DNA of 64,000 nt from Methanobrevibacter sp. GTDB taxonomy: Archaea > Methanobacteriota > Methanobacteria > Methanobacteriales > Methanobacteriaceae. The notes beneath the pieces are model-generated. The model was not told where the DNA came from. It searched no databases and saw only the letters and a list, made by a program, of their open reading frames with translations. Both the position numbers and the translations under genes were made by a program. Of the stretch, positions 1 to 9,213 are shown piece by piece; positions within the stretch are counted from its first letter, which is position 1; every line of letters begins with the position of its first letter. The stretch covers positions 103,477-167,476 of the forward strand of contig NZ_JAFQSO010000014.1 of the NCBI RefSeq assembly GCF_017409525.1, in the 5' to 3' direction.

Positions 1-1684
1 CACAGATGTAATCGTCGATAAAATCAATCTTTTTGGATATTGTTTTGTTAGGCATATCCGGGTCGGGGAATGCGTGTTTGATTGCATTCATGGTTAATTC
101 ATCAACTATCAAAAGCAATGGGGTAATTACATCCATTGAAAGATGGATTTCAGGATTAACATCTGAAGTAAAGTTGATATCTTTTGCTCTAAATAGCATG
201 TGTAGGGATTCGTCTTGGTCTTTCATGTAGTCTTCAAGGTTGATGTTAATGAAATCTTCAGTGTTGTATGTTTTTTCGTGAAGTAGCGCAAGTGAAGATA
301 AACGGGCTTGCATATTATCCAAAATACGATTTGGATTGTCTCCGTATTCTCTTCTTTCAAGATTTAGAAAACTGTTCAATACTTGCAGGTTATTCTTGAC
401 TCTGTGGTGAACTTCTTTAATCAAAATGTTTTTAGTCGCATTTGATTTTATTAGTTCTTGTTGTTTTCTGCGTGAAAGTGTAATGTCAGTTAAAAAGCCA
501 ATGCTGTGTTCCTGATTACCATATTTAAACCGTTCAATAAATAATTCACATATTTTTAAGTTTTCTTCATCTCCATTGACTTTATAGGTAAATACTTTGT
601 TTATTTCATTTATTTCCCCGGCATTTAACCTTTTGATGTCATTTTTAACATCAGTCTCTATTATGTTTTCAAGAATTTCTTCACTGTGAATATATTCGTT
701 TTTTGGGATTTCAATCATTTTATAAAATCCTTCACTAAACTCATACCTTTTGCTTAAAGGTTCCACAAGCAAGGATAGCTTTGAATTGTGATTGAATCCA
801 TTCAACATGAAGTCAACCGGCCTGGTCATGTGTTTGTGTGAATCAACACTGATGTCCTTAAATAATCCATATTGGCTTACCTCTTCACCGTTTTCATCAA
901 ATTTAGAGTAGAGATATGTGTCCAAATATTTCATATGACCCCCGGGTGTTTTAATACGAATGATGTTTTCATAAGTATCTGTTTCAGGACTCATTGTTTT
1001 AAGCAGTTCTTCAACTAGAGGTTTATCTTCTGGAATGACCAAATCGAAAATGATATTATAAAATGAGTCGCCCGCTTCTTTGGAACGATTAATGATATTG
1101 TAGATTCCTGGAGTCCAAGTGTACTCATCGCGAGTTTTATAGTAGCTTCCGGTTTGTGAGAAATATTCAATTAAAGTTGCTTTGTTTTCATCATCTTCCT
1201 TTTGCTGCTCTTCAGGAGTTTTAGCATCTGAAGTTGCTTTTTTCAAATCGGAAATTGCAAAGAGCTCTCCTTCATCGCAGATTATATGTATGTTTGCAAG
1301 TGTTTGAATTTTATCGCTGCGATAGTAAAAGATTCTCATTGCTTTTGTTTTTCCGGTTTCATAAACTTCTTTTAGCGAATCTTTAAATATTTCATAATAA
1401 AATGGTGAAACTTCGCTAAATTTACGTCCAGTAACATCCTCCTGCTTTAAGTTTAATCTTTCAAGCAAGTTCCATCCTATTCTTTCAACAATATAATCGT
1501 CACTGTCCTCAAGAGGTAGGAATACATTAATGTCAGAGGGAACATGTTTCATGACATTGCTTAAACGAAGCTTTTTGGGTTTCTTAACGGGGGGAACATC
1601 GTTAAAAATTTCGTTTTTATCAGCATTATAAACCCTCACTTCTTCAATTTCTTCTAATTCTCTATATTGTCTTTCAATATGCAT
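1..1684 (-). CDS. PAS-domain sensor histidine kinase, HisKA_2 type (3' end beyond window)
   Basis: An open frame runs from ATG at 1684 (preceded by AGGTAA) to the window edge, about 561 codons, so the C-terminus is missing. The translation has several PAS-like segments and then the phosphoacceptor motif EVHHRVKNNLQ, the signature of HisKA_2 kinases, followed by the start of an ATPase domain with an N-box-like run (VDELTMNAIKHAFP). I see no signal peptide or membrane segment, so it should be a cytosolic sensor that autophosphorylates on the motif histidine in response to an unknown, perhaps redox or small-molecule, cue. Such kinases are common in Methanobacteriales. It diverges from purA. Its partner regulator is not visible. 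Confidence 0.88.
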   Translation of the reverse strand, partial: MHIERQYRELEEIEEVRVYNADKNEIFNDVPPVKKPKKLRLSNVMKHVPSDINVFLPLEDSDDYIVERIGWNLLERLNLKQEDVTGRKFSEVSPFYYEIFKDSLKEVYETGKTKAMRIFYYRSDKIQTLANIHIICDEGELFAISDLKKATSDAKTPEEQQKEDDENKATLIEYFSQTGSYYKTRDEYTWTPGIYNIINRSKEAGDSFYNIIFDLVIPEDKPLVEELLKTMSPETDTYENIIRIKTPGGHMKYLDTYLYSKFDENGEEVSQYGLFKDISVDSHKHMTRPVDFMLNGFNHNSKLSLLVEPLSKRYEFSEGFYKMIEIPKNEYIHSEEILENIIETDVKNDIKRLNAGEINEINKVFTYKVNGDEENLKICELFIERFKYGNQEHSIGFLTDITLSRRKQQELIKSNATKNILIKEVHHRVKNNLQVLNSFLNLERREYGDNPNRILDNMQARLSSLALLHEKTYNTEDFININLEDYMKDQDESLHMLFRAKDINFTSDVNPEIHLSMDVITPLLLIVDELTMNAIKHAFPDPDMPNKTISKKIDFIDDYIC

Positions 1685-1877
1685 GTGAATTACCTAAGTT
1701 TATAATTTAATATGAATTATATTTCTGTTAAATATAATATTTATAATTATATGAATTATTTTGGAATTTGATTTTAACAGTATTGCAAAAGCTTTTTTAA
1801 TAATAAACTATAAAATAATAATGTTATGGAAATTTTATAAAATTTTCAATAAATAATCATTTTAAAGGAGTTATTAA

Positions 1878-2897
1878 ATGACTTGTAGTATTTTAGTTGG
1901 TGGAGCATGGGGTGATGAAGGTAAAGGAAAATGTATTACTTACCTTTGTGACGCTGATAAGCCAGATATCATTGCTCGTGCAGGAGTAGGGCCAAATGCA
2001 GGGCATTCCGTTGAATTTAATGGAGAGAAGTATGGTTTAAGATTAACCCCATCAGGTTTTGTACATACTGATGCTAAACTCATGATAGGAGCAGGAGTTT
2101 TAGTCAATCCAGATGTATTATTTAAAGAATTTGAAGATTTAAAAAAGTATAATGTAAAAGAAAGAATGTGCGTCGACCCTAGATGTGCAATCATCTCACC
2201 GAATCATATGGAAAGAGATGTAAATTCAGAACATTTGGCTAAAAAAATTGGAAGTACTGGATCTGGCTGCGGACCGGCAAATTCAGACCGCGTAATGAGA
2301 ACAATTGATTTAGCCCGTGACATTCCCGAACTTGAAGACTATATCACTGACGTATCCCTTGCAGTAAATGAGGCTATTGATGATGGTGAAGATGTATTCA
2401 TCGAAGGGTCACAAGGTTTTGCCCTTTCTCTTTATTATGGATCTTATCCGTTTGTAACCAGTAAAGATACTACTGCATCCACCTTTGCTGCTGATGTAGG
2501 AGTTGGACCAACTAAAGTCGATGAAGTCATTAATGTATTCAAGTCTTATATTTCCCGTGTTGGAGAAGGCCCGTTCCCAACTGAAATGACTCAAGAAGAA
2601 GCAGAAAGCAAAGGCCTTGAAGAATATGGTGTTGTAACTGGACGTAGACGTCGTATTGGTTACTTTGATATGGAACTTGCTAAAGAATCTTGCAGAATCA
2701 ATGGCGCAACCCAAATAGCTTTAACATGTGTTGACAGGCTGTTCGATTGTGCACGTGTTCAGGACTATAGTGAATTGTCAGCTGAAACCAAAGCTTTCAT
2801 TGAAGATATTCAAACTGAAACTGGCGTTCCAGTAACTATAATTTCAACTGGTCCTGATTTAAAAGACACTATCGATTTAAGAAAAGAATTGTTATAA
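1878..2897 (+). CDS. purA: Adenylosuccinate synthetase
   Basis: PurA joins IMP and aspartate using GTP to form adenylosuccinate, the first committed step to AMP. The GTP-binding loop [11 protein letters not shown] is at residues 8-18 and the IMP-binding GPNAGHS at 38-44. At 339 residues it is the short form typical of methanogens; bacterial enzymes are about 430. The start is supported by AAAGGAG about 8 bases upstream. It is monocistronic in appearance: a kinase gene diverges upstream and a hairpin terminator follows. Other purine genes (purC, purS, purQ) lie 42 kb away. Confidence 0.97.
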   Translation: MTCSILVGGAWGDEGKGKCITYLCDADKPDIIARAGVGPNAGHSVEFNGEKYGLRLTPSGFVHTDAKLMIGAGVLVNPDVLFKEFEDLKKYNVKERMCVDPRCAIISPNHMERDVNSEHLAKKIGSTGSGCGPANSDRVMRTIDLARDIPELEDYITDVSLAVNEAIDDGEDVFIEGSQGFALSLYYGSYPFVTSKDTTASTFAADVGVGPTKVDEVINVFKSYISRVGEGPFPTEMTQEEAESKGLEEYGVVTGRRRRIGYFDMELAKESCRINGATQIALTCVDRLFDCARVQDYSELSAETKAFIEDIQTETGVPVTIISTGPDLKDTIDLRKELL

Positions 2898-2908
2898 TTC
2901 TTCAATTT

Positions 2909-2939
2909 AAAGCTCGTATTGTTGAGCTTTCTTTTTTTT
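2909..2939 (+). terminator. Hairpin terminator after purA
   Basis: AAAGCTC (2909-2915) pairs with GAGCTTT (2924-2930) around an 8-base loop and is followed by C and a run of eight Ts. It lies 12 bases after the purA stop. The structure resembles an intrinsic terminator. Archaeal termination depends mainly on the U-tract, so the stem may instead protect the 3' end. Confidence 0.7.
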
Positions 2940-3014
2940 AATTTTTTTAATTTTGATTTTTTTGTTATAAACTTAAATATAACAATTGTTAATATTATTA
3001 ATTGTGTGATATTT

Positions 3015-3845
3015 ATGGAATTTCTAAGACAGAGTGATGTTATTCAATGGAAAGATGGTGAATATAAAACAATTAAAGAAAACAGCGTTGATGATGAATA
3101 TACTTATTTGTTTATTGATTATTTGCCTCCAAGAAAGTTTTCCACTTATCCAAAAGATTTGAAAGATTTTGCAATCGGATATTGTTTAGGAGAAGGTTTA
3201 ATTAAAGATTATTCTGATATCGAATCCATCAAATTGGATGGAACAAATGTTCTTGTCACAACAAAACTCACCCACAATCCAGAAGAAGATTTAGAACAGG
3301 ATGGCATTGTTCAGGAGAGAAAAGGAAACTGTGAACATGCCTGTGTATGTAGATTGCTTGAATATCAGGGGGTAAATTCAGATAATGCCGGAGGAATCAG
3401 ATCTGAACTAAAAACTATCGAACCCAATACTTCAGAATTAAATATAGATGCAACTCAAATTATTAGGGATATTAAACACCTAACCGATGAAGCTAAGATT
3501 TGGCAAAAAACTGCCGGAGTCCATGTTGCACAATTAAAATATGAAGATAACATTATCATACGTGAAGATGTCAGCCGTCACGTTGCTGTTGATAAGGTAA
3601 TCGGAGCGGCCGCAAAAGAAGGTTATGACTTTTCTAAATCATACATTTCATATAGTGGGAGAATGCCTGCGGACATGTTGATAAAGGTGATACGTGTTGG
3701 AATTCCGATAATTATTTCAAATGCCGCACCTGCATCATCAGGAATTGATGTGGCTAGAGCAGGCAATATCACGATGGTCGGTTTTGTCAGAGACAATAGA
3801 TTTACAGTCTATACTTCTCCGGAACGAGTAAATCTAAAAAAATAG
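3015..3845 (+). CDS. fdhD: FdhD-family sulfurtransferase (formate dehydrogenase accessory)
   Basis: FdhD carries sulfur from a cysteine desulfurase to the Mo/W-bisMGD cofactor, which formate dehydrogenase needs for activity. The C-terminal half matches the family closely (AGVHVAQL, REDVSRHVAVDKVIGAA, SGRMPADM, GNITMVGFVR). The frame is open further upstream to 2919, but that extension is Phe/Asn-rich and implausible. ATG at 3015, giving 276 residues, matches the family length. The usual CxxC pair of bacterial FdhD is replaced by a cluster with cysteines 106, 110 and 112 (CEHACVC). No fdh structural genes lie in the window. It converges with the ThiF-like gene, only 5 bases apart. Confidence 0.9.
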   Translation: MEFLRQSDVIQWKDGEYKTIKENSVDDEYTYLFIDYLPPRKFSTYPKDLKDFAIGYCLGEGLIKDYSDIESIKLDGTNVLVTTKLTHNPEEDLEQDGIVQERKGNCEHACVCRLLEYQGVNSDNAGGIRSELKTIEPNTSELNIDATQIIRDIKHLTDEAKIWQKTAGVHVAQLKYEDNIIIREDVSRHVAVDKVIGAAAKEGYDFSKSYISYSGRMPADMLIKVIRVGIPIIISNAAPASSGIDVARAGNITMVGFVRDNRFTVYTSPERVNLKK

Positions 3846-3850
3846 ATGGT

Positions 3851-4606
3851 TTAGAGTTCATCCAGTGAGAATGAACCTAAATCCAATAAATCAAATGTCA
3901 ATATTTTTGGAGCTACAGTAACCTTTCCAACTCCAGTAATTATTTTATAAGCTTCAAACGCTTCAAGACAACCAATCAGATTTGGAGTAGGTCCAATGAC
4001 TGGGGGAACGCCTGAAGTTACATTTTTTAAGGCGTCAAATGTTTCTTCATTCAGCTCTTTTCCTAATGATGGCAAGTTGAACATTTCTTCATATGTCTTT
4101 TCGCTGTTGGGCAAAAATACTGTAACTTGGCCTAAAGTTCCATGAATTGCACCGTGGATATATGGAATTCCCTTTTCTTTGGCAGCTCTTGATACGATAA
4201 CTCTTGTGAGAACATTGTCCAGCGCATCGATAACGATGTTGGAATCTCCAATTACCTTATCAATGTTTGTCTGGTCCACATGTTCGTTGAATGTAGTGAC
4301 ATTGACATAAGGATTTATCAATCTTACTTTTTCCTTAGCTACTGCGCTTTTGTCAAGGCCCAAATCAGTTATCAAAGCTAAAGTCTGTCTGTTTAAATTT
4401 GATAAGTCAAATGCGTCCTTATCAACTAAAACAAGTTCTCCAATTCCCATTCTTGCAAGCATTTCAATTGTTTCCCCACCAATTCCACCGCAGCCAATGA
4501 CTGTGATTTTGGCATCTTTAAATCTTTCTTGTTCGCTTCTTGTTACTATGCTCATTTGACGGGAAGCTATTTCCCAATATCCGTCTCCTATGTATCTTGT
4601 TGGCAT
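3851..4606 (-). CDS. ThiF/MoeB/HesA-type E1-like adenylyltransferase
   Basis: E1-like enzymes adenylate the C-terminal glycine of ubiquitin-like sulfur carriers (ThiS, MoaD, SAMPs) before thiocarboxylation. The nucleotide loop VIGCGGIGG is at 36-44, the NLNRQ motif ends at 74 and DALDN is at 127-131, all expected for the fold. The length, 251 residues, fits MoeB/ThiF without a rhodanese domain. Only two cysteines are visible (39 and one near the C-terminus), so the paired CxxC zinc site of MoeB is absent. It sits 8 bases downstream of the LarE-like gene, probably in one operon, which points to sulfur transfer. The exact partner cannot be told. Confidence 0.88.
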   Translation of the reverse strand: MPTRYIGDGYWEIASRQMSIVTRSEQERFKDAKITVIGCGGIGGETIEMLARMGIGELVLVDKDAFDLSNLNRQTLALITDLGLDKSAVAKEKVRLINPYVNVTTFNEHVDQTNIDKVIGDSNIVIDALDNVLTRVIVSRAAKEKGIPYIHGAIHGTLGQVTVFLPNSEKTYEEMFNLPSLGKELNEETFDALKNVTSGVPPVIGPTPNLIGCLEAFEAYKIITGVGKVTVAPKILTFDLLDLGSFSLDEL

Positions 4607-4614
4607 TTTTTCAC

Positions 4615-5622
4615 CTAAATATTTCTTCTAAGTTTTGGCAATATTTCCATAAATTTGTTTAAAGCAATTTCATAAGTTTCTAAATCATGACCTTCAATAA
4701 GTCCATCTTCAAATATTGAAATATTTTCAAGTTCAATTTTTTCTCCACTATCAAAAATAACTCCTTTGAGCTGTTTTTTTGTATTTTCAAGGTTTATTGT
4801 AAATGGAAGTTGATATGTGAATGAATTGTTTTCATAGTCGATGTCAATGCTTTCATCATCATCGATTTGTGATAAATTTAAAGCGAGTTTTTCAAATCCT
4901 TTGCTTTTTAATTCATCATTAATGTTATTATATTTATCATCAATTAATAATTCATTTACTTTATCTACTTCAATAATACCAAGTTCTCCTAAATCTCTAA
5001 CTTTGACGATTTCACAATCAGTGTTTGCCGAGATATAGTTTTCACAATAGCTGATCCTTTCGATTTTTTCAGGGGTAATCTGCATATTTGTCGGAATTCT
5101 AGTTGCAAGGCAAGTTGTTGATTTGGAGTATGGAATATTATTGTCATTTAAATATTTGTGTATCTCTTTGGAAGTTAGTTTCGCTTCAATGAATGGAGTT
5201 TTAAAGTTCTTTTCATATGTTATAAGAATTCCCGGCCTGTCAATTACCAGATCACTAATGTTATTTCCATCGCAAATAAAGTCAAAGCCATTTTCACTGG
5301 CAATCTCTTCAATTTTTGAATACATTAGGTTTCTGCAATTGAAGCACCTTTTTGAATCATTGCTTAGGAAATATTCATAATCATTAAAGTCAATTCCGAA
5401 TATTTCATGTTTTATTCCAAATGATTGTGCAAGTTTTTTAGTATTTTCAACAAATCCTTTCGGCATCAATTGATTATCTATAGTTATGGCCAATGTGTCT
5501 TTTGCTACTTGGGAAGATAGATACCCTATTAATGTAGAATCGGCACCGCCTGAAAAACCAATAACTACTTTTTTGTCCTTTAAAATATCTTTTACAATAT
5601 TAATTTTCTCTTCTAGGTTCAT
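4615..5622 (-). CDS. larE: LarE-like ATP-dependent sulfur transferase with extra C-terminal domain
   Basis: The PP-loop motif SGGADS at 24-29 marks an ATP-pyrophosphatase. In Lactobacillus, LarE supplies sulfur for the nickel-pincer cofactor of lactate racemase. Here cysteines 93 and 96 (CFNC) and 171 (TTCLATR) form the three-cysteine set of the [4Fe-4S] class of LarE, which can use external sulfide instead of sacrificing a cysteine. LarE is usually about 270 residues; this protein has 335, with a beta-rich tail from about 250 that I do not recognise. No larB or larC is in the window, so the true substrate could be another cofactor or a tRNA. It heads an apparent operon with the ThiF-like gene. 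Confidence 0.85.
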   Translation of the reverse strand: MNLEEKINIVKDILKDKKVVIGFSGGADSTLIGYLSSQVAKDTLAITIDNQLMPKGFVENTKKLAQSFGIKHEIFGIDFNDYEYFLSNDSKRCFNCRNLMYSKIEEIASENGFDFICDGNNISDLVIDRPGILITYEKNFKTPFIEAKLTSKEIHKYLNDNNIPYSKSTTCLATRIPTNMQITPEKIERISYCENYISANTDCEIVKVRDLGELGIIEVDKVNELLIDDKYNNINDELKSKGFEKLALNLSQIDDDESIDIDYENNSFTYQLPFTINLENTKKQLKGVIFDSGEKIELENISIFEDGLIEGHDLETYEIALNKFMEILPKLRRNI

Positions 5623-5815
5623 TCTATCCTCTTTAAATATTCAATGACAACATTTAAATCAAGTTAACTATATCTAATATGTTTGATTTTAAGGTTTATT
5701 AAATAATATATCTGAAAAATACATTGTTCTTAAATTTTATATAACAATAGTTATTTTTCATAAATAAAAGTTATGTAGTATTATGATATAAATGTTTTGA
5801 AAGTATATTAAATTG

Positions 5816-5859
5816 GATAAAAAATAAAAAAAGAGATAATTTCTCATTAGAGAAATTAT
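5816..5859 (-). terminator. Hairpin terminator overlapping the acd stop codon
   Basis: A perfect 10-bp stem (5836-5845 with 5850-5859) with a 4-base loop includes the stop codon at 5856-5858. On the minus strand it is followed by CTC and a nearly pure T-tract (5816-5832). This is the layout of an intrinsic terminator for the acetyl-CoA synthetase transcript. Confidence 0.75.
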
Positions 5860-7952
5860 AATTTGATCTTAATATCGAGTGCACTTGAACCTTCTTCATA
5901 AACGAAGATTGGGTTAATATCTAACTCGGTAATTTCTGGGAAGTCTAAAGTTAATCTTGCTACCCTTTTGATAGCTTCTTTAACTTCTTCTATATCACAA
6001 GGTGCTTCTCCTCTGTATCCTTCAAGTAATTTGGACACTTTAGTGCTTTCAATTTGCTCATCAATTTCCTGTGAGGATAATCCTTTTGCTAAATTGAAGG
6101 ACACGTCTTCAATGAGGTTTACATAGATTCCACCCATACCGAATGCAATCATCGGTCCAAATTGCTTGTCTTTGATCATACCGACAATCACTTCTTCGCC
6201 GGAATCCATCATCTTTTGAACTTCCACGCCGTCCGGTATGATATCTGGATGTGCAGCTTTTGCATTTGCAATGATTTCATCATATGCAGCTTTCGCTTCA
6301 TCTTCTGTTTCGATTCCTACCTTTACACCGCCAATGTCTGATTTGTGTAAAATTTTATCGGATGCGATTTTAAGCACGACTGGAAATTCCATTTCACGGG
6401 CAAGTTTGGCCGCTTCATCAGCACTGGTTGATAACTTGATTGGTGCTGCTGAGATTCCATATGCTTCAGCTACAGCGTAAGCTTCACTACCAAGTAAGGT
6501 GTCTCTTCCATCTGCAGTTACTTTTTCGAATATTGCTTTTACAGCATCCTTATCGACGTCATCGATTTTTTCAACAACATCATCATACTGTCTGGCAGGC
6601 AATTGTGCATATCTTGTCATTGCTTCAAGTGCGGTTACTGCAGTTTCCGGGAATACATAAGTTGGAACGCCGTTTGCTCTTAAAGCTTCATTTGCAGCTT
6701 CAAATGATGGTCCTCCCATATTTACAACGATAATTGGCTTGTCAAATTCTTTTCGCTCTTCAAGTATTGCCTGTGCAATTCCATCAGGGTCGGCTGATGC
6801 AGTAGGACAAACCATAATGATTAGACTGTCAACATCCTCATTTGCAAGTACGATTTCTAAGGATTCTTTGTATCTGCTTACTGGTGCATCACCCAATACG
6901 TCAATAGGGTTTTTAGCACTACCTTCATCTGTAACGCATTCTTTTAGTCTTGCTGTAGTTTCTTCGTCAAATTGAACAAGTTGCAAACCTACTTTTTCCA
7001 TTGCATCTACGGTGAGTACTCCTCCACCACCTGCATTAGTGATAATGGCTACATTATCTCCTTTTGGAAGTGGTGCTTTGGAGAATGCTAAACCTAAGTC
7101 AAATAACTCTGCCATAGTTTCCACACGCATGATTCCAGATTGTCTAAATGATGTATCAAATGCCAAATCACTGCCTGCAAGGGCTCCGGTATGTGATGAT
7201 GCGGCTTCTGCTCCAGCACTGCTTGAACCAGATTTAAGGATAATGATTGGTTTTTTAACAGCTGTTTCTCTCATTGTTCTTACAAAGTCTTCATCATCTG
7301 AGATAGATTCAAGATAACAGATGATTACGGCAGTTTCATCATCTTCTGCCAAGTATTGTAACAATTCAATTTCGTTTACGCCTGCTTTGTTACCTAAACT
7401 AATTACTTTACTGAATCCAATACCTGATGTCACACTCCAGTCAATAATTGCAACCATCATTGCTCCACTTTGTGAAATGAATGCAATGTTTCCTGTTGGA
7501 GGCATCATCTGTGAGAATGATCCATTTAAAGGAGTGTGGGAATCGGTAATTCCTAAACTGTTTGGTCCGATAATGTTAATTCCGTATTCTTCACCAAGTG
7601 CTGTTAACTCAGCTTCTAATTTAGCTCCTTCTCCGCCTATTTCCTTAAATCCTGCGGTAATTACTACCATGTTTTCAACGCCTTTTTCACCACATTCTTT
7701 AACGGTAGGGTTTACAAATGGGGAAGGAATTGTTATGATTGCTAAATCGACATCTCCAGGAATTTCAGTTATGTTCTTATATGCTTTTTTACCTAAAATC
7801 TCTCCACCTTTTGGGTTTACTGGATATATTTCGCCTTCAAACCCATCATTGATGAGATTATCAACAATAATGTATCCTACTTTTCCAGGGGTATTGGAAG
7901 CACCAATGACCGCCACGGATTCAGGTTTAAACATTCTTTCGAGGTCTTTCAT
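5856..7952 (-). CDS. acd: Acetate--CoA ligase (ADP-forming), fused alpha-beta
   Basis: The enzyme interconverts acetyl-CoA, ADP and phosphate with acetate, CoA and ATP, giving substrate-level ATP or acetate assimilation. The N-terminal CoA-binding domain (about 1-135) is followed by the succinyl-CoA-ligase-like part containing SSHTGALAG, whose histidine 254 is the expected phosphohistidine. From about residue 465 an ATP-grasp domain follows (FPVVLKIASDKILHKSDIGG). With 698 residues it is the single-chain fusion; Pyrococcus has separate subunits. The substrate could also be another acyl-CoA. AAGGAG lies about 7 bases before the ATG. It is followed by a strong hairpin terminator and stands alone. 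Confidence 0.93.
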   Translation of the reverse strand: MKDLERMFKPESVAVIGASNTPGKVGYIIVDNLINDGFEGEIYPVNPKGGEILGKKAYKNITEIPGDVDLAIITIPSPFVNPTVKECGEKGVENMVVITAGFKEIGGEGAKLEAELTALGEEYGINIIGPNSLGITDSHTPLNGSFSQMMPPTGNIAFISQSGAMMVAIIDWSVTSGIGFSKVISLGNKAGVNEIELLQYLAEDDETAVIICYLESISDDEDFVRTMRETAVKKPIIILKSGSSSAGAEAASSHTGALAGSDLAFDTSFRQSGIMRVETMAELFDLGLAFSKAPLPKGDNVAIITNAGGGGVLTVDAMEKVGLQLVQFDEETTARLKECVTDEGSAKNPIDVLGDAPVSRYKESLEIVLANEDVDSLIIMVCPTASADPDGIAQAILEERKEFDKPIIVVNMGGPSFEAANEALRANGVPTYVFPETAVTALEAMTRYAQLPARQYDDVVEKIDDVDKDAVKAIFEKVTADGRDTLLGSEAYAVAEAYGISAAPIKLSTSADEAAKLAREMEFPVVLKIASDKILHKSDIGGVKVGIETEDEAKAAYDEIIANAKAAHPDIIPDGVEVQKMMDSGEEVIVGMIKDKQFGPMIAFGMGGIYVNLIEDVSFNLAKGLSSQEIDEQIESTKVSKLLEGYRGEAPCDIEEVKEAIKRVARLTLDFPEITELDINPIFVYEEGSSALDIKIKL

Positions 7953-8280
7953 AAGTTTTTCTCCTTATAATTTTTGTTAACATTATTTATATTTATAATG
8001 ATAAATAATTAACAATTATTATAATTATATTTATTGTTATATTGAATATTTAAATATATTGTTTAAACATCATTCTAAATTCTTATTAAATAAATTCCAT
8101 GCTTGTTTATTCTTTTTTATATTAATTGAAATATTTAATTTGGTATAATTAAAAATTGATTTTAATAATTTTTTCTTTTAAAACAGTTTTTCGGTTAAAC
8201 TATTTAATAGATGATTAATATAATTATATAATAATTAATAAATTTTTGATATTTTAAAATATCTAATTAGGGGAATATTA
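7953..8280 (+). promoter_or_regulatory. Divergent intergenic region with a perfect 16-bp palindrome
   Basis: This 328-base AT-rich stretch between acd and the DUF2121 gene has no credible reading frame. It must hold promoters for both, and several TATA-like runs are present, too many to choose one. A perfect 16-bp palindrome (GATATTTTAAAATATC) at 8248-8263 sits just upstream of the AGGGG ribosome-binding site of the DUF2121 gene, where an operator or 5'-end hairpin could act. In such AT-rich DNA it may be chance. Confidence 0.35.
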
Positions 8281-9201
8281 ATGAGCTTAATTATTGCTTA
8301 CATAGGTAAAAAAGGATGTGTGATGGCTGGAGATAAAAGAAAGATTGGATACTTTGGTGATAAAAAGAATTTAGAAATTTTAGAAAAAGAATTGTATGAT
8401 GGAACTATAAAAGATGATGATGAGTTTCAAAATAGGGCCGGCGAATTGGGGATTTCTCTCAAAATTACTGATGATGCCAGCAAATTAAAAATTGTTGGAA
8501 ATACAGTAAGGGGCGAAGTAAGTACCAAAGGAACTTTTGAGACAAAACGCAGAAGAATATACGGAACAACTAATGGTTATCAAATTGTTGAATTATTAGG
8601 TTCCGAGACAAAATCACGTAATTCTGGAGAAAAAGGCATAATCATTTTTGGAAACAATTATGCAAAACAATTGGCTCAAACTCTCATTCAAAGAAAATGG
8701 AAAGCTAGTCAAAGTTTGAAATACATGGGGGAAGTATTCGAGGATATTTTGGCCGAAGTCGCTTCTAAAACACCAACAGTCGGTGATAAGTTTGACACAT
8801 TGCTTCAACAGCCTAAATATGATGCTTCCGAAGCTCAAAGACACCTTAATGTGACAATTGATAATGACATTAAGGTATTGGTTAAATTCAGACAGGAATT
8901 GACAGAACAGTTAGTTCAGCAAAATATCGCAATTGACATGGCCAATAAAATCATTGAAAAAGGTGAAGTAGGTAAAGTTGTTTCCGTTGATGGAAACATG
9001 CTCTTTGTCCAGCTTAATGATAAGACACAGGCAATGGATGGAAATTGGAAACAGAAGGCGGCGCCTGGTCAAAATGTATTGATGTTTACTGATAATGGTG
9101 ATGTTAAAATTGGGGATAAAGTTATCATCGAAGATGAGAACCTTTGCCTTAAAAAAGATAAGTCACCTCTAAAATGCGATATAATTTTATGTTCATTGTG
9201 A
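8281..9201 (+). CDS. DUF2121 family protein, proteasome-like N-terminus
   Basis: I recognise this as the methanogen-specific DUF2121 family (COG4079), function unknown. The start MSLIIAYIGKKGCVMAGDKR resembles the first strands of proteasome beta subunits (G-x-K-G-V-x-A-x-D-x-R), suggesting an Ntn-hydrolase fold. If the initiator Met is removed, Ser2 would be N-terminal and a possible nucleophile; this is speculation. The middle is helical and the last 90 residues look like a small beta-barrel (GEVGKVVSVDGNMLFVQL). The ATG follows AGGGGAATATTA. The metallo-beta-lactamase gene starts 12 bases downstream, so the two are probably co-transcribed. Confidence 0.8.
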   Translation: MSLIIAYIGKKGCVMAGDKRKIGYFGDKKNLEILEKELYDGTIKDDDEFQNRAGELGISLKITDDASKLKIVGNTVRGEVSTKGTFETKRRRIYGTTNGYQIVELLGSETKSRNSGEKGIIIFGNNYAKQLAQTLIQRKWKASQSLKYMGEVFEDILAEVASKTPTVGDKFDTLLQQPKYDASEAQRHLNVTIDNDIKVLVKFRQELTEQLVQQNIAIDMANKIIEKGEVGKVVSVDGNMLFVQLNDKTQAMDGNWKQKAAPGQNVLMFTDNGDVKIGDKVIIEDENLCLKKDKSPLKCDIILCSL

Positions 9202-9213
9202 TCGGGGATTTAA

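Noticed and set aside
2919..3014. N-terminal extension of the FdhD homologue
   Set aside because: It is Phe/Asn-rich, arises from the terminator region of purA, and is absent from the normal FdhD start; ATG 3015 fits better.
7321..7980. A 219-codon plus-strand open frame opposite the acd gene
   Set aside because: It lies wholly antisense to a clear acetyl-CoA synthetase, has no recognisable domain or RBS, and is Ser/Pro/Ile-rich as expected of a mirror frame.
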